DNA from: an uncultured Enterobacteriaceae bacterium
GTDB taxonomy: Bacteria > Pseudomonadota > Gammaproteobacteria > Enterobacterales > Enterobacteriaceae
Assembly: GCA_947631255.1 (NCBI GenBank)
Contig: CANRKT010000009.1
Coordinates: forward strand, 1-64,000
DNA: 64,000 bases
Direction of reading: 5' to 3'
Position 1 is the stretch's first letter, and each line of letters begins with the position of its first letter. Made by a program: the position numbers and the translations under genes. The notes under the pieces were generated by a model that ran no database searches, had not been told where the DNA came from, and saw only the letters and a list, made by a program, of their open reading frames with translations. Shown here one piece after another: positions 31,499 to 43,491 of the stretch.

Positions 31499-32001
31499 TG
31501 AAACCTTTACTCTCTACCGGGTTGCGCTGGCTATGGCTGGCAGTAGCAGTACTTGCTATCGACTTGGGCAGTAAGTTTCTGGTCCTCCAGCATTTTATGC
31601 TGGGGGAAACCTTACCGCTGTTCCCGTCGCTTAATCTGCACTATGCCCGCAACTATGGTGCTGCGTTTAGTTTCCTTGCGGATAAAGAGGGCTGGCAGCG
31701 CTGGCTCTTCGCCGGTATTGCGATTGGCATCTGTGTGGTGCTGGTGGTAATGATGTACCGTGAAAAAGCCAGCCATAAGCTCAATAATATTGCTTATGCG
31801 CTGATTATTGGCGGAGCACTGGGCAATTTATTCGACCGACTCTGGCACGGCTTTGTGGTCGATATGATAGATTTTTATGTCGGTAACTGGCATTTTGCCA
31901 CCTTCAATCTTGCCGATACGGCTATCTGTATCGGTGCGGCGCTTATCGTTCTGGAAGGGTTCATTATCCCCTCTAAAAAGTCCGTAGAGCAAAAAAGGTA
32001 A
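31498..32001 (+). CDS. lspA: Lipoprotein signal peptidase (signal peptidase II)
   Basis: Inner-membrane aspartyl protease that removes signal peptides of diacylglyceryl prolipoproteins. It has 167 residues and about four membrane helices. Catalytic Asp residues lie in [18 protein letters not shown] and [12 protein letters not shown]; the [10 protein letters not shown] segment is conserved. Its start overlaps the ileS stop (ATGA). Confidence 0.97.
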   Translation: MKPLLSTGLRWLWLAVAVLAIDLGSKFLVLQHFMLGETLPLFPSLNLHYARNYGAAFSFLADKEGWQRWLFAGIAIGICVVLVVMMYREKASHKLNNIAYALIIGGALGNLFDRLWHGFVVDMIDFYVGNWHFATFNLADTAICIGAALIVLEGFIIPSKKSVEQKR

Positions 32002-32004
32002 TTC

Positions 32005-32454
32005 ATGGCTGACTCTGTACAACAAAATAGCGCAGTTCTGGTTCATTTTATTCTTAAACTGGAAGATGGATCGGTTGCTGAGTCTACGCGTAATAGCGGT
32101 AAGCCTGCACTGTTCCAACTGGGAGACACCAGTCTGTCTCCCGGGCTGGAAGCAGAACTGATAGGTTTGACAGCGGGGGAGAAAAAATCTTTCTTTCTTG
32201 CTCCTGAAGCCGCATTTGGTATCCCGAGTCCGGACATGATCCAGTATTTTTCTCGCCGTGAATTTGCGGAGGCGGGTGAACCTGTACCTGGGGCTATAAT
32301 GTTGTTTACTGCTATGGATGGTAGCGAAATGCCGGGAGTGGTGCGTGAAGTGAACGGTGATTCTATCACTGTGGACTTTAATCATCCTCTGGCCGGACAG
32401 ACTATTCACTTTGACATTGAAGTACTGGAAGTTTCACCAGTACTGGAGGCGTAA
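32005..32454 (+). CDS. fkpB: FKBP-type peptidyl-prolyl isomerase FkpB (SlpA)
   Basis: Small cytoplasmic FKBP-fold prolyl isomerase/chaperone related to SlyD. It has 149 residues. It begins after [20 protein letters not shown]. Conserved pieces are [20 protein letters not shown], an insert-in-flap region with [14 protein letters not shown], and [20 protein letters not shown]. It lies between lspA and ispH with almost no spacing. Confidence 0.96.
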   Translation: MADSVQQNSAVLVHFILKLEDGSVAESTRNSGKPALFQLGDTSLSPGLEAELIGLTAGEKKSFFLAPEAAFGIPSPDMIQYFSRREFAEAGEPVPGAIMLFTAMDGSEMPGVVREVNGDSITVDFNHPLAGQTIHFDIEVLEVSPVLEA

Positions 32455-33405
32455 ATGCAGATCCTGTTGGCTAATCCCAGAGGTTTTTGTGCTGGGGTCG
32501 ACCGCGCTATCAGCATTGTTGAGAATGCGCTGCAACTCTATGGTGCACCTATTTATGTGCGCCACGAAGTGGTACATAACCGCTACGTCGTTGATAGCTT
32601 GTGTGAACGTGGAGCAATTTTTATTGAGCAAATCAGTGAAGTACCCGATGGTGCTATCTTGATTTTCTCTGCCCATGGTGTTTCTCAGGCAGTACGCAAT
32701 GAAGCGAAATCTCGTGAATTGACGGTATTCGATGCGACCTGTCCGCTGGTAACCAAAGTGCATATGGAAGTGGCGCGCGCCAGCCGCCGTGGTGAAGAAT
32801 CTATTCTTATTGGTCATGCCGGACACCCGGAAGTTGAAGGCACGATGGGACAATACAGTAACCCGAAAGGGGGAATGTATCTGGTCGAGTCGCCCGATGA
32901 TGTCTGGACGCTTGATGTTAAAGACGCCAGCAATCTCTCCTTTATGACTCAGACAACCCTGTCGGTTGATGATACGTCGGATGTGATTAACGCTCTACGT
33001 CAGCGATTCCCGGAAATCACAGGTCCGCGTAAAGACGATATTTGCTATGCCACGACTAACCGTCAGGAAGCCGTTCGTGCGCTGGCGAGTGAGGCCGACG
33101 TGGTGCTGGTGGTGGGTTCGAAAAACTCGTCTAACTCTAACCGTCTTGCAGAGCTGGCTCAGCGGATGGGCAAAGACGCCTATTTAATTGACGATGCAAC
33201 AGATATTCAGGAGGCCTGGCTGAAGAATGCTCGTTGTGTCGGCGTTACTGCAGGGGCTTCAGCACCGGATATTCTGGTGCAGAACGTGATTGCACGCTTG
33301 CGTTCGCTTGGCGGGGAAGAAGCGCGTGAACTGATTGGTCGTGAAGAAAATATTGTTTTTGAAGTTCCGCGAGAGTTACGTGTCGATGTTCGTGAAGTCG
33401 ACTAA
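32455..33405 (+). CDS. ispH: 4-Hydroxy-3-methylbut-2-enyl diphosphate reductase IspH
   Basis: Last enzyme of the MEP isoprenoid pathway; a [4Fe-4S] protein producing IPP and DMAPP. It has 316 residues, the E. coli length. Cluster cysteines are visible at Cys12 ([13 protein letters not shown]), Cys96 ([13 protein letters not shown]) and Cys197 ([11 protein letters not shown]). Substrate-binding histidines lie in [11 protein letters not shown] and [10 protein letters not shown]. It starts directly at the fkpB stop. A terminator follows at 33432-33466. Confidence 0.98.
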   Translation: MQILLANPRGFCAGVDRAISIVENALQLYGAPIYVRHEVVHNRYVVDSLCERGAIFIEQISEVPDGAILIFSAHGVSQAVRNEAKSRELTVFDATCPLVTKVHMEVARASRRGEESILIGHAGHPEVEGTMGQYSNPKGGMYLVESPDDVWTLDVKDASNLSFMTQTTLSVDDTSDVINALRQRFPEITGPRKDDICYATTNRQEAVRALASEADVVLVVGSKNSSNSNRLAELAQRMGKDAYLIDDATDIQEAWLKNARCVGVTAGASAPDILVQNVIARLRSLGGEEARELIGREENIVFEVPRELRVDVREVD

Positions 33406-33431
33406 CGTGGTAAACGACACATTATGAGACG

Positions 33432-33466
33432 ATGCCAGTTGATGAAAATCAGCTGGCATTTTTTTT
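33432..33466 (+). terminator. Terminator after ispH
   Basis: ATGCCAGTTGAT (33432-33443) pairs with ATCAGCTGGCAT (33448-33459), with one G-U wobble, around GAAA, then a run of eight T. It ends right before the rihC Shine-Dalgarno sequence. Confidence 0.85.
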
Positions 33467-33476
33467 GGAGAACAGT

Positions 33477-34394
33477 ATGAACAAGCTTCCTATAATTATT
33501 GATACTGATCCGGGTATCGACGATGCGATGGCTATCGCCGCAGCCCTTTTTTCCCCGCAGCTTGACGTGAAACTGATCAGTACTGTATCCGGTAATGTTT
33601 CGGTAGAAAAAACCACCCGTAATGCCCTGCAATTAATGACGTTCTGGCAACAGTCTGTTCCCGTTGCGCGCGGTGCTGCCGCCCCGCTGTTACGTCTACC
33701 ACGAGATGCTTCTACGGTTCATGGTGAGTCCGGTATGGCGGGGTATCGCTTTGCTCCGGCTGATCGTCGCGCCATTGATAAACCTGCCTTTCTGGCTATC
33801 TATGACTGTTTACTCGCCAGTGACGAACCCATTACCCTCGTCACTATCGGTCCTTTGACCAATATCGCTATGTTGCTAGCCCAATATCCTGAATGTAAAA
33901 CACATATTAAGCGTATCGTGATGATGGGCGGTTCATCAGGAAGAGGTAACCTCACGCCGAATGCCGAATTTAATATTGCAGTCGATCCCGAAGCGGCAGC
34001 ACATGTCTTTAATAGCGGGCTGGATATTGTAATGTGCGGGTTGGATGTGACCAACCATGCCATACTGACCCCTGAGTATTTGGCCACCTTGCCAGGGCTG
34101 AGCCGTACTGGAGATATGCTGCACGCTATTTTTAGCCACTACCGCAGTGGCAGCATGGAGACTGGGCTGCGGATGCACGATTTAACCGCCATCGCCTTTT
34201 TAGTGAAGCCAGAATTGTTTCGCACTCAGTCGTGCTTTGTGGCGGTTGAAACTCAAGGTGAATACACCAGTGGTATGACCGTGGTCGATATTGAGCAGCG
34301 ACTAGGAAAACCAGCCAATGCTGAAGTGGCTTTAGAGATTGATGTCATTGGCTTTCAGCAATGGGTAACTGAGGCTCTGGCACTGGCTCCTTGA
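33477..34394 (+). CDS. rihC: Non-specific ribonucleoside hydrolase RihC
   Basis: Hydrolyses purine and pyrimidine ribonucleosides to base and ribose for salvage. It has 305 residues (E. coli 304). The start at 33477 follows GGAG (33467-33470); the upstream in-frame ATG at 33432 sits inside the terminator and is rejected. The Ca2+-binding signature [18 protein letters not shown] and the [12 protein letters not shown] and [18 protein letters not shown] motifs are present. The catalytic His lies in [11 protein letters not shown]. Confidence 0.96.
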   Translation: MNKLPIIIDTDPGIDDAMAIAAALFSPQLDVKLISTVSGNVSVEKTTRNALQLMTFWQQSVPVARGAAAPLLRLPRDASTVHGESGMAGYRFAPADRRAIDKPAFLAIYDCLLASDEPITLVTIGPLTNIAMLLAQYPECKTHIKRIVMMGGSSGRGNLTPNAEFNIAVDPEAAAHVFNSGLDIVMCGLDVTNHAILTPEYLATLPGLSRTGDMLHAIFSHYRSGSMETGLRMHDLTAIAFLVKPELFRTQSCFVAVETQGEYTSGMTVVDIEQRLGKPANAEVALEIDVIGFQQWVTEALALAP

Positions 34395-34489
34395 AAGCGA
34401 GCTGTACGAGTTTAAGCGAGATTTATAATAGACATCGGCTGACAGTAAATTCTAATTATTATTGTTTTCGGTTGGCAGCTCAGGCTTAA

Positions 34490-35365
<876 letters not shown>

Positions 35366-35372
35366 TGTATTT

Positions 35373-35392
35373 ATTTCAGTTTTCACTGAAAT
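35373..35392. repeat. Perfect palindromic stem after dapB
   Basis: ATTTCAGT (35373-35380) and ACTGAAAT (35385-35392) flank TTTC just after the dapB stop. It may contribute to transcript 3'-end formation together with the terminator at 35416. Confidence 0.5.
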
Positions 35393-35415
35393 GTTAAATG
35401 TAACTTTATGATTTA

Positions 35416-35444
35416 ATGGGTGATATTGTATCACCCATTTTTTT
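35416..35444 (+). terminator. dapB terminator
   Basis: ATGGGTGATA (35416-35425) pairs with TATCACCCAT (35429-35438) around TTG and is followed by a run of T. Confidence 0.85.
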
Positions 35445-35763
35445 GTTGTTAATTTTAAGGTGTTGGGTGTTATTTTTGTGTATTGAGCGCATAAAACGTG
35501 TTTTAACCATTAATTTTGGCTGTTTCATGAAGAAATATATCAATATTGTCCATTTCCTGACCTTGATGTTCTTTTATCCAATCAATATTGCTGGCAACCG
35601 ATTACTTTCCTGAGTTGTCTGAGTCTTTTGAGTGCTAGTGATTGTTTTGTTAGTCAGGATGGTAAATATCAACGAAAAGTCCAGGATAGAGTAGACTTTT
35701 TTCTGTCTTATCTCTAGAATGCCGCCGTTTGCCAAAAATCCTGCGGGCAGACGTTTTTTGCGA
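35445..35763. other. dapB-carA intergenic region
   Basis: About 320 bases after the dapB terminator and before the carAB promoter. A 65-codon frame beginning inside the terminator has no ribosome binding site and is not credited. The region probably holds the upstream pyrimidine-responsive carAB promoter, but I cannot fix its boxes. Confidence 0.45.
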
Positions 35764-35819
35764 TTGATTTCGATCTTAGTATTGAATTAATATGCGGATA
35801 AAATGAATTATTATTCCTG
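35764..35819 (+). promoter_or_regulatory. Arginine-regulated carAB promoter with two ARG boxes
   Basis: Two 18-base ArgR operators lie at 35781-35798 (core TGAATTAATATGC) and 35802-35819 (core TGAATTATTATTC), separated by exactly three bases as in typical ArgR tandem sites. A -35 TTGATT (35764-35769) and a -10 TAATAT (35788-35793) overlap the first box, as expected for repression of the downstream car promoter by arginine. Confidence 0.82.
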
Positions 35820-35828
35820 GAGGACGTT

Positions 35829-36977
35829 TTGATTAAGTCAGCGCTATTGGTTCTGGAAGACGGAACCGAATTCCACGGTCGGGCCATTGGGGCATCAGGT
35901 ACGGCAGTGGGGGAAGTCGTTTTCAACACCTCTTTAACCGGTTATCAAGAAATCCTCACAGACCCTTCCTACTCCCGCCAGATTGTCACTCTTACTTATC
36001 CCCATATTGGTAATGTTGGTACTAACGAAGCTGATGCAGAATCCTCTCAGGTACATGTTCAAGGCCTGATAATTCGTGACCTGCCGTTGATTGCCAGTAA
36101 CTTCCGTAATACAGAAGATCTCTCTTCTTATCTGAAGCGTCATAACATTGTGGCGATAGCCGATATCGATACCCGTAAACTGACACGTCTGCTGCGCGAG
36201 AAGGGTGCCCAGAATGGCTGCATTATCGTGGGTGATAACCTGGATGCCGCACAAGCGTTAGAAAAAGCGAAAGCCTTCCCTGGTCTTAACGGCATGGATC
36301 TTGCGAAAGAAGTCACGACGCAAGAAGTCTATAGCTGGCAGCAAGGCAGCTGGACTCTGGCGACCTCGCTGCCAGAAGCGACTCCTGAAACTAAACTCCC
36401 TTACCATGTCGTGGCTTATGACTACGGCGTGAAACGCAATATTCTGCGTATGCTGGTGGACAGAGGCTGTCGCTTGACGGTCGTTCCTGCACAGACTTCT
36501 GCACAAGAGGTTCTTAAACTGGAACCAGACGGTGTTTTCCTGTCTAACGGACCCGGTGATCCGGCGCCTTGTGACTACGCCATCAGTGCTATTACCAGCC
36601 TGCTGGAAACGGATGTTCCGGTATTTGGTATCTGTCTCGGTCATCAGCTGCTAGCTTTGGCAAGTGGCGCCAAAACGGTGAAAATGAAATTTGGTCACCA
36701 CGGTGGAAACCATCCGGTCAAAGATCTCGACCGTGACTGCGTCATGATAACGGCACAGAACCATGGTTTTGCTGTTGATGAAGCGACTCTTCCAGCAAAT
36801 TTGCGTGTCACGCATAAATCTCTATTCGACGGTACTTTGCAAGGGATCCATCGTACTGATAAAGCAGCTTTTAGTTTCCAGGGACACCCTGAAGCGAGCC
36901 CAGGCCCGCATGATGCAGCGCCGCTGTTTGACCACTTTATTGATTTGATTAAGCACTATCGTGCTACAGCCAAATAA
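35829..36977 (+). CDS. carA: Carbamoyl-phosphate synthase small subunit
   Basis: Glutamine amidotransferase subunit supplying ammonia to CarB for carbamoyl phosphate, the precursor of arginine and pyrimidines. It has 382 residues, the E. coli length. It starts at TTG (35829) after GGAGG, the same unusual start known in E. coli carA. The class I amidotransferase domain has the nucleophile Cys in [16 protein letters not shown], and the His/Glu of [15 protein letters not shown]. carB follows after 15 bases. Confidence 0.98.
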   Translation: MIKSALLVLEDGTEFHGRAIGASGTAVGEVVFNTSLTGYQEILTDPSYSRQIVTLTYPHIGNVGTNEADAESSQVHVQGLIIRDLPLIASNFRNTEDLSSYLKRHNIVAIADIDTRKLTRLLREKGAQNGCIIVGDNLDAAQALEKAKAFPGLNGMDLAKEVTTQEVYSWQQGSWTLATSLPEATPETKLPYHVVAYDYGVKRNILRMLVDRGCRLTVVPAQTSAQEVLKLEPDGVFLSNGPGDPAPCDYAISAITSLLETDVPVFGICLGHQLLALASGAKTVKMKFGHHGGNHPVKDLDRDCVMITAQNHGFAVDEATLPANLRVTHKSLFDGTLQGIHRTDKAAFSFQGHPEASPGPHDAAPLFDHFIDLIKHYRATAK

Positions 36978-36992
36978 TCAGGAGCTTAAAAA

Positions 36993-39900
36993 ATGCCAAA
37001 ACGTACAGATATAAAAAGCATCCTGATCCTCGGCGCTGGTCCGATTGTTATCGGGCAGGCATGTGAGTTCGACTACTCAGGGGCTCAAGCTTGTAAAGCC
37101 CTGCGCGAAGAAGGCTATCGCGTCATTCTGGTCAACTCTAACCCTGCGACCATCATGACTGACCCTGAAATGGCAGATGCCACCTATATCGAGCCTATTC
37201 ACTGGGAAGTTGTTCGTAAAATTATCGAAAAAGAACGCCCGGATGCAGTCTTGCCAACCATGGGTGGCCAGACTGCACTGAACTGTGCGCTGGAATTGGA
37301 ACGTCAGGGCGTACTGAAAGAGTTTGGTGTCACCATGATTGGTGCTACTGCAGATGCCATTGATAAAGCAGAAGACCGTCGCCGTTTCGATATCGCCATG
37401 AAGAAGATTGGTCTCGATACCGCACGTTCTGGCATCGCTCATAATATGGAAGAAGCATTCGCTATCGTCGCAGACTTAGGTTATCCGTGCATTATTCGTC
37501 CTTCTTTCACCATGGGCGGCAGCGGCGGCGGTATTGCTTATAATCGTGAAGAATTTGAAGAAATCTGCGAACGTGGCCTCGATCTTTCCCCTACCAACGA
37601 GCTGCTTATCGATGAGTCGCTGATTGGCTGGAAAGAGTATGAAATGGAAGTGGTTCGCGATAAGAACGACAACTGCATCATCGTCTGTTCTATCGAGAAC
37701 TTTGACCCAATGGGGATCCATACCGGTGACTCCATTACCGTTGCTCCAGCCCAGACTTTGACAGATAAAGAGTATCAAATCATGCGTAACGCCTCGATGG
37801 CGGTACTGCGTGAAATCGGCGTCGAGACTGGTGGTTCAAACGTACAGTTTGCCGTGAACCCAAAAAATGGTCGTTTGATTATTATCGAGATGAACCCGCG
37901 TGTTTCTCGGTCTTCCGCTCTGGCTTCTAAAGCGACCGGTTTCCCGATTGCTAAAGTTGCCGCTAAGCTGGCAGTGGGTTACACCCTCGATGAGCTGATG
38001 AACGATATTACCGGTGGACGTACTCCGGCTTCTTTTGAACCTTCTATCGACTATGTCGTGACCAAAATTCCACGCTTTAACTTCGAAAAGTTTGTTGGAG
38101 CAAATGACCGTCTGACCACGCAGATGAAATCTGTCGGTGAAGTCATGGCGATTGGTCGTACTCAGCAAGAATCACTGCAGAAAGCACTGCGCGGTCTTGA
38201 AGTGGGCGTGATGGGCTTTGATCCTAAAGTGAATCTTGACGATCCAGAAGCATTGAGCAAGATCCGTCGTGAGCTGAAAGATGCCGGTGCTGAGCGTATC
38301 TGGTATGTAGCCGATGCTTTCCGTGCAGGCCTGTCAGTGGACGGTGTGTTTAACCTGACCAGTATCGATCGCTGGTTCTTGGTGCAAATCGAAGAATTGG
38401 TTCGTCTGGAAGAGCAGGTTGCCGAAGTGGGTATCACTGGTCTGAGCTATGAGTTCCTGCGCATGCTGAAGCGTAAAGGCTTTGCGGATGCACGTCTCGC
38501 TAAGCTTGCCGGTGTGCGTGAGACAGAAATTCGTAAACTGCGTGAACAGTATAACCTGCACCCGGTTTACAAACGTGTTGATACTTGTGCGGCAGAATTT
38601 GCCACTGATACTGCTTATATGTACTCCACCTATGAGGAAGAGTGCGAAGCGAATCCTAACCATGATAAAGACAAAATCATGGTTCTGGGCGGTGGACCAA
38701 ACCGTATCGGTCAGGGTATCGAGTTCGACTACTGCTGTGTGCATGCTTCACTGGCACTACGTGAAGATGGTTATGAAACCATTATGGTGAACTGTAACCC
38801 TGAAACGGTCTCAACTGACTATGATATCTCCGATCGCCTCTATTTTGAGCCAGTCACGTTTGAAGATGTGCTGGAAATCGTGCGTATCGAAAAACCTAAA
38901 GGGGTGATTGTTCAGTATGGCGGTCAGACACCACTGAAACTGGCTCGAGCCCTTGAAGCCGCAGGGGTACCGATTATTGGTACTAGCCCGGATGCTATTG
39001 ACAGAGCAGAAGATCGTGAGCGTTTCCAGCATGCAGTTGAACGTCTGAAGTTAAAACAACCGGCTAATGCTACGGTAACGACCATCGATCAGGCAGTCGA
39101 GAAAGCGGCACAGATTGGCTATCCATTAGTGGTACGTCCTTCCTATGTACTTGGCGGACGTGGAATGGAAATCGTCTACGATGAAGTGGATTTACGTCGT
39201 TATTTCCATGCAGCAGTCAGTGTCTCAAATGATGCTCCAGTATTACTGGATCGTTTCCTGGACGATGCGGTTGAAGTGGATGTGGATGCGATTTGTGACG
39301 GTGAAACGGTACTGATCGGCGGGATCATGGAGCATATTGAACAAGCGGGTGTACACTCCGGTGACTCAGCCTGTTCATTGCCAGCTTACACTCTGAACCA
39401 GAAGATCCAGGACGTCATGCGCCAGCAGGTACAGAAACTGGCATTCGAGTTGCAGGTTCGTGGTCTGATGAACGTTCAGTTTGCTGTCAAAGATAATGAA
39501 GTGTATCTGATTGAAGTGAACCCACGTGCTGCACGTACGATACCCTTCGTTTCTAAAGCGACAGGAACGCCACTGGCGAAAGTTGCTGCTCGTGTGATGG
39601 TCGGTCAGACGCTGGTAGAGCAGGGGATAACTAAAGAAATAATCCCACCATACTACTCAGTTAAAGAAGTGGTGTTACCGTTCAATAAATTCCCGGGAGT
39701 TGATCCCCTGTTAGGGCCTGAAATGCGCTCTACGGGTGAAGTCATGGGTGTGGGACGTACTTTCGCTGAAGCCTTCGCTAAAGCGATGCTGGGTAGCCAT
39801 TCAACGATGCGTAAACCGGGTCGTGCGCTGCTTTCAGTACGTGAAGGTGATAAAGAGCGAGTCGTTGACCTGGCTGCTAAATTACTGAAACAAGGCTTTG

Positions 39901-40217
39901 AGCTGGATGCGACACACGGTACTGCCGTGGTGCTGGGTGAAGCTGGTATTAATCCACGTCTGGTGAACAAGGTGCATGAAGGTCGCCCACACATTCAGGA
40001 CAGGATCAAGAATGGGGAGTATACCTACATCATCAATACCACCGCAGGTCGTCAGGCTATTGAGGACTCAAAACTGATCCGGCGTAGTGCGCTGCAATAT
40101 AAAGTGCATTATGACACGACGCTAAATGGTGGCTTTGCTACGGCGATGGCACTGAACGCAGATGCGACCGAAAAAGTCATTTCAGTCCAGGAAATGCATG
40201 CGCTGATCAATCAGTAA
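36993..40217 (+). CDS. carB: Carbamoyl-phosphate synthase large subunit
   Basis: Makes carbamoyl phosphate from bicarbonate, ammonia and two ATP. It has 1074 residues (E. coli 1073). Two homologous ATP-grasp halves are visible: [20 protein letters not shown] and [20 protein letters not shown] head each half. The ATP sites include [16 protein letters not shown] and [16 protein letters not shown]. The C-terminal MGS-like allosteric domain, which binds UMP, IMP and ornithine, follows [16 protein letters not shown] strong terminator follows. Confidence 0.98.
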   Translation: MPKRTDIKSILILGAGPIVIGQACEFDYSGAQACKALREEGYRVILVNSNPATIMTDPEMADATYIEPIHWEVVRKIIEKERPDAVLPTMGGQTALNCALELERQGVLKEFGVTMIGATADAIDKAEDRRRFDIAMKKIGLDTARSGIAHNMEEAFAIVADLGYPCIIRPSFTMGGSGGGIAYNREEFEEICERGLDLSPTNELLIDESLIGWKEYEMEVVRDKNDNCIIVCSIENFDPMGIHTGDSITVAPAQTLTDKEYQIMRNASMAVLREIGVETGGSNVQFAVNPKNGRLIIIEMNPRVSRSSALASKATGFPIAKVAAKLAVGYTLDELMNDITGGRTPASFEPSIDYVVTKIPRFNFEKFVGANDRLTTQMKSVGEVMAIGRTQQESLQKALRGLEVGVMGFDPKVNLDDPEALSKIRRELKDAGAERIWYVADAFRAGLSVDGVFNLTSIDRWFLVQIEELVRLEEQVAEVGITGLSYEFLRMLKRKGFADARLAKLAGVRETEIRKLREQYNLHPVYKRVDTCAAEFATDTAYMYSTYEEECEANPNHDKDKIMVLGGGPNRIGQGIEFDYCCVHASLALREDGYETIMVNCNPETVSTDYDISDRLYFEPVTFEDVLEIVRIEKPKGVIVQYGGQTPLKLARALEAAGVPIIGTSPDAIDRAEDRERFQHAVERLKLKQPANATVTTIDQAVEKAAQIGYPLVVRPSYVLGGRGMEIVYDEVDLRRYFHAAVSVSNDAPVLLDRFLDDAVEVDVDAICDGETVLIGGIMEHIEQAGVHSGDSACSLPAYTLNQKIQDVMRQQVQKLAFELQVRGLMNVQFAVKDNEVYLIEVNPRAARTIPFVSKATGTPLAKVAARVMVGQTLVEQGITKEIIPPYYSVKEVVLPFNKFPGVDPLLGPEMRSTGEVMGVGRTFAEAFAKAMLGSHSTMRKPGRALLSVREGDKERVVDLAAKLLKQGFELDATHGTAVVLGEAGINPRLVNKVHEGRPHIQDRIKNGEYTYIINTTAGRQAIEDSKLIRRSALQYKVHYDTTLNGGFATAMALNADATEKVISVQEMHALINQ

Positions 40218-40280
40218 TCGATAAGATGCTGGCCCGGCATGCTCCGAGTCTTCCTTGACAGATAAGTCTGCCAGATGCTT

Positions 40281-40305
40281 AAAGCTCACTTCGGTGAGCT
40301 TTTTT
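40281..40305 (+). terminator. carAB terminator
   Basis: AAAGCTCAC (40281-40289) pairs with GTGAGCTTT (40294-40302) around TTCG, followed by a T-run to 40305. Confidence 0.88.
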
Positions 40306-40878
40306 ATTGCTGCGCCGTGCATGGCGCATTGCGCGTAAGCGCAGCCGGTTTGACCGGGTGGGAAGTCGCAGATAAAGTCGGTAAGGGGAAGTGTTAGCTG
40401 AACGGCAAGGGTGTTAACCGCAATTAGGATACGGATACTCGATGTTGATTAATGATGCACAAGAGTAAATAATAGCCGCCACAGATTAGGGTAGCGAACA
40501 GTATTCGCCAGAGCCGCTATGTGGTGCTGAAATCGACACGGCAGTCAGTGGGGATGTAAAACAAAGATGCAGCAGGGAATAACCTCAGGACGCATCTTCC
40601 CCGGGAAAATGGATATCCCAAAACCGGATGCTGGCGTGACAGGCCCCCTGCTCGATGCCGAGTAAAATACAGATTTGTACTGAATTAAATAAAATTGTGG
40701 TCGTTAAAATTAAATGTAAATTCAATGTGTTTTTTTTATCAATAAGCGTTAAGGTTAGGGAGCATAACGAAGATGACGATAAAAAAATGTTCATTGTGCC
40801 GCCTGACCCTATCGACGAAGTATTGCGCTTTCCGTATAGTGACGAAAATTTTTCCCCTTCAAGACTTGGATAACAAAG
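40306..40878. other. carB-folA intergenic region
   Basis: About 570 bases where E. coli carries caiF, the cai and fix operons and kefFC. None of these is recognisable. An inverted repeat GCTGCGC (40309-40315) and GCGCAGC (40339-40345) sits just after the terminator. A 72-codon open frame at 40655-40873 has no good ribosome binding site or known similarity, and I do not call it a gene. The right end must hold the folA promoter. Confidence 0.5.
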
Positions 40879-41358
40879 ATGATCAGTCTGATTGCTGCAC
40901 TGGCAGTAGATCGTGTTATTGGCATGGAAAACGCTATGCCATGGAATATACCGGCCGATCTGGCTTGGTTTAAACGTACTACCTTGAATAAACCTGTGAT
41001 TATGGGACGACTGACGTGGGAGTCCATTGGACGTCCGCTGCCTGGCCGTAAAAACATTGTCATGAGCAGTAAACCAGGTGATGACTCACGTGTTGAATGG
41101 GTTTCTTCGCTGGAAGAGGCTATTGCTGCTTGTGGTGATGCTGAAGAAATCGTGGTGATTGGTGGTGGGAGTATTTATGAGCAGTTTTTACCGCTGGCTC
41201 AGCGCCTGTATCTGACGCATATTGATGCTGAAGTTGAAGGTGATACCCATTTCCCGGATTACTCCCCAGATGAGTGGCAGTCAACCTTTAGCGAATTCCA
41301 CGATGCTGATGACAACAACTCGCACGGCTACTGTTTTGAAATCTTAGAACGTCGTTAG
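40879..41358 (+). CDS. folA: Dihydrofolate reductase
   Basis: NADPH-dependent reduction of dihydrofolate to tetrahydrofolate; the target of trimethoprim. It has 159 residues, the E. coli length. The active-site segment [13 protein letters not shown] keeps Asp27, Leu28 and Trp30. Cofactor motifs [18 protein letters not shown] and [13 protein letters not shown] are present. Position 45, His in E. coli (GRHTWES), is Leu here (GRLTWES). It is convergent with apaH. Confidence 0.97.
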   Translation: MISLIAALAVDRVIGMENAMPWNIPADLAWFKRTTLNKPVIMGRLTWESIGRPLPGRKNIVMSSKPGDDSRVEWVSSLEEAIAACGDAEEIVVIGGGSIYEQFLPLAQRLYLTHIDAEVEGDTHFPDYSPDEWQSTFSEFHDADDNNSHGYCFEILERR

Positions 41359-41447
41359 TAATATGGGGGTGAGCATCTGCATTTCCCCCCCCACCTTATT
41401 ATCGCTCTTTTCCAAGATACGTTATTAGCATCACTGGAATACTTCTA

Positions 41448-42281
41448 TTAACTGATGTCTGTTTGCACCGGTTTAATTTGCGGCTGAGTGAAATAAGCTT
41501 TATCTTCCCAGCGTAAACAGGTCAAATCGCCCCCCCAGCAGCAACCTGTGTCCAGGGCATAAATCCCCGGCGGTGCACCGTTTCCTTCCAGTGATGCCCA
41601 GTGTCCAAAAATAATGGAGTAGTCCTCAGGAAGTTTACCCTGAACAGCAAACCAGGGTTTGAGTGGAGCTGGGACATGTTCCGGTGCTTCTTTCACGGAC
41701 ATATCCAGCTGCCCGTTAGGGAAGCAGTAACGCATCCGGGTAAAGGCATTGGTAATAAAACGCAGGCGAGCAAGACCGCTGAGACAGGTGGACCAACTGT
41801 TCGGTAAGTCACCATACATTGCGTCAAGGAACAAAGGATAACTATCGCTGGCTAATAACGCCTCGACATCCCGGGCACAAGTCTGTGCTGTTTCGAGTGT
41901 CCATTGTGGCGTAATGCCCGCATGAGCCATCACCAGTTTTTTCTCTTCATCAATCTGTAGTAATGGCTGACGACGTAACCAGTTAATTAAACTGTCGGCA
42001 TCTTCAGCTTCAAGCAACGGTGTGAGCTTGTCTTTGGGTTTATTGCGACTAATACCAGCATAGACCGCCAGTAGATGCAGGTCGTGGTTTCCCAGCACCA
42101 TACGTACACACTCACCCAGACTACGCACATAACGCAGTACCGCCAGTGAATCTGGACCACGGGCAACCAAGTCACCGGTTAGCCACAGGGTGTCTTTTTC
42201 AGGAGAGAATTCGACCTGCTTTAATAATGCTGTCAGTTCATGAAAGCAGCCATGAACGTCACCAATAATATATGTAGACAT
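41448..42281 (-). CDS. apaH: Bis(5'-nucleosyl)-tetraphosphatase, symmetrical (ApaH)
   Basis: Metallophosphoesterase cleaving Ap4A to two ADP; in E. coli it also removes Np4 caps from RNA. It has 277 residues (E. coli 280). Metal-binding motifs are GDVHGC at the N-terminus, [21 protein letters not shown] and FGHWASLEG. It is the last gene of the lptD-surA-pdxA-rsmA-apaG-apaH run, four bases after apaG. Confidence 0.96.
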   Translation of the reverse strand: MSTYIIGDVHGCFHELTALLKQVEFSPEKDTLWLTGDLVARGPDSLAVLRYVRSLGECVRMVLGNHDLHLLAVYAGISRNKPKDKLTPLLEAEDADSLINWLRRQPLLQIDEEKKLVMAHAGITPQWTLETAQTCARDVEALLASDSYPLFLDAMYGDLPNSWSTCLSGLARLRFITNAFTRMRYCFPNGQLDMSVKEAPEHVPAPLKPWFAVQGKLPEDYSIIFGHWASLEGNGAPPGIYALDTGCCWGGDLTCLRWEDKAYFTQPQIKPVQTDIS

Positions 42282-42285
42282 GGTA

Positions 42286-42663
42286 TCAATGAATGAATGA
42301 AGGTATGGCTAAGCGAAAGACTGGAATGGCAACGCGGAAATCATTACCCTCGGCATCAACCATTTGATAATGTCCTTCCATAGTGCCCAGCGGGGTTTCG
42401 ATAATCGCGCCACTGGTATACTGATACTCATTGCCGGGCTCGATAAGCGGTTGAACACCGACGACACCTTCACCCTGAACCTGAGTTTCACGGCCATTAC
42501 CATTAGTAATTAACCAGTAACGGCCGAGAAGCTGCACTGCTGTTCGCCCCAGATTACGGATAGTGACGGTATAGGAAAAGACGAAACGTTCCTGCTCTGG
42601 TGAGGACTGCGCTTCGATATAAACACTTTGTACCTGGACACATACACGGGGCGAATTAAGCAT
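42286..42663 (-). CDS. apaG: Co2+/Mg2+ efflux-associated protein ApaG
   Basis: Immunoglobulin-like beta-sandwich protein of 125 residues, the E. coli length. Conserved segments are [22 protein letters not shown], split here by its middle, and [20 protein letters not shown]. The biochemical role is not established. It lies between rsmA and apaH with 3-4 base gaps. Confidence 0.94.
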   Translation of the reverse strand: MLNSPRVCVQVQSVYIEAQSSPEQERFVFSYTVTIRNLGRTAVQLLGRYWLITNGNGRETQVQGEGVVGVQPLIEPGNEYQYTSGAIIETPLGTMEGHYQMVDAEGNDFRVAIPVFRLAIPSFIH

Positions 42664-42666
42664 GGG

Positions 42667-43491
42667 TTAACTCTCCAGCGGTTTTTGCGGGTTGTCAGAC
42701 AGATAGTTTGCCAGTTGGCAGTACTGTGCAACAGTGATATTTTCCGCACGCAGCGCCGGGTCGATACCCAGCTCTTCCAGAATCTCAGCACTAAACATAT
42801 TGCTAAGACTATTACGGATAGTTTTGCGACGCTTATTAAATGCTTCAGTGGTGACTCGACTGAGCATGCGTAATTCTTTCACTGGGTGCGGCAGAACTTC
42901 ATGTGGTACCAAACGAACCACGGCTGAGTCAACTTTAGGTGCTGGTGTAAACGCAGTTGGTGGGACTTCCAGCACAGGAATGACATTACAGTAATACTGC
43001 GCCATAACGGAAAGGCGACCATAAGCTTTGCTGTTTGGGCCGGCAACCAGACGATTGACCACTTCTTTTTGCAGCATAAAGTGCATGTCTGCAATAGCAT
43101 CAGTATAGCTGAAGAGATGGAACATCAAAGGAGTAGAGATGTTATAGGGTAAATTACCAAAAACACGTAATGGTTGCCCCATTTTGTCGCGTAACTCGGC
43201 AAAATCGATCGTCATCGCATCTTGCTGATAAATAGTTAATTTAGGGGCAAGGAAAGGGTGGGTTTGTAAGCGTGCAGCCAGATCGCGATCAAGCTCAATC
43301 ACGGTCATTTTATCCATACGCTCACCAACGGGTTCAGTTAATGCCCCGAGGCCCGGACCGATTTCAACCATCGCTTGTCCGGGAAGTGGATTTATTGCAG
43401 AGACAATACTGTCGATAACAAAATGATCGTTAAGAAAGTTTTGTCCAAAACGTTTGCGGGCAAGGTGACCCTGGTGAACTCGAGTATTCAT
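42667..43491 (-). CDS. rsmA: 16S rRNA dimethyladenosine transferase RsmA (KsgA)
   Basis: Dimethylates the two adjacent adenosines near the 3' end of 16S rRNA, using SAM. It has 274 residues (E. coli 273). The N-terminal [11 protein letters not shown], the SAM loop [13 protein letters not shown] and the catalytic motif [17 protein letters not shown] are intact. Its start overlaps the pdxA stop by four bases. Confidence 0.97.
   Translation of the reverse strand: MNTRVHQGHLARKRFGQNFLNDHFVIDSIVSAINPLPGQAMVEIGPGLGALTEPVGERMDKMTVIELDRDLAARLQTHPFLAPKLTIYQQDAMTIDFAELRDKMGQPLRVFGNLPYNISTPLMFHLFSYTDAIADMHFMLQKEVVNRLVAGPNSKAYGRLSVMAQYYCNVIPVLEVPPTAFTPAPKVDSAVVRLVPHEVLPHPVKELRMLSRVTTEAFNKRRKTIRNSLSNMFSAEILEELGIDPALRAENITVAQYCQLANYLSDNPQKPLES

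Noticed and set aside
35416..35613. 65-codon plus-strand frame after dapB
   Set aside because: It begins within the terminator arm, has no ribosome binding site and resembles no protein.
40309..40345. REP/BIME element after carB
   Set aside because: The GCTGCGC/GCGCAGC inverted repeat lacks the usual REP consensus, so it is listed only as an inverted repeat.
40655..40873. 72-codon plus-strand frame before folA
   Set aside because: No convincing start signal or family. It ends six bases before folA and more likely covers its promoter and leader.
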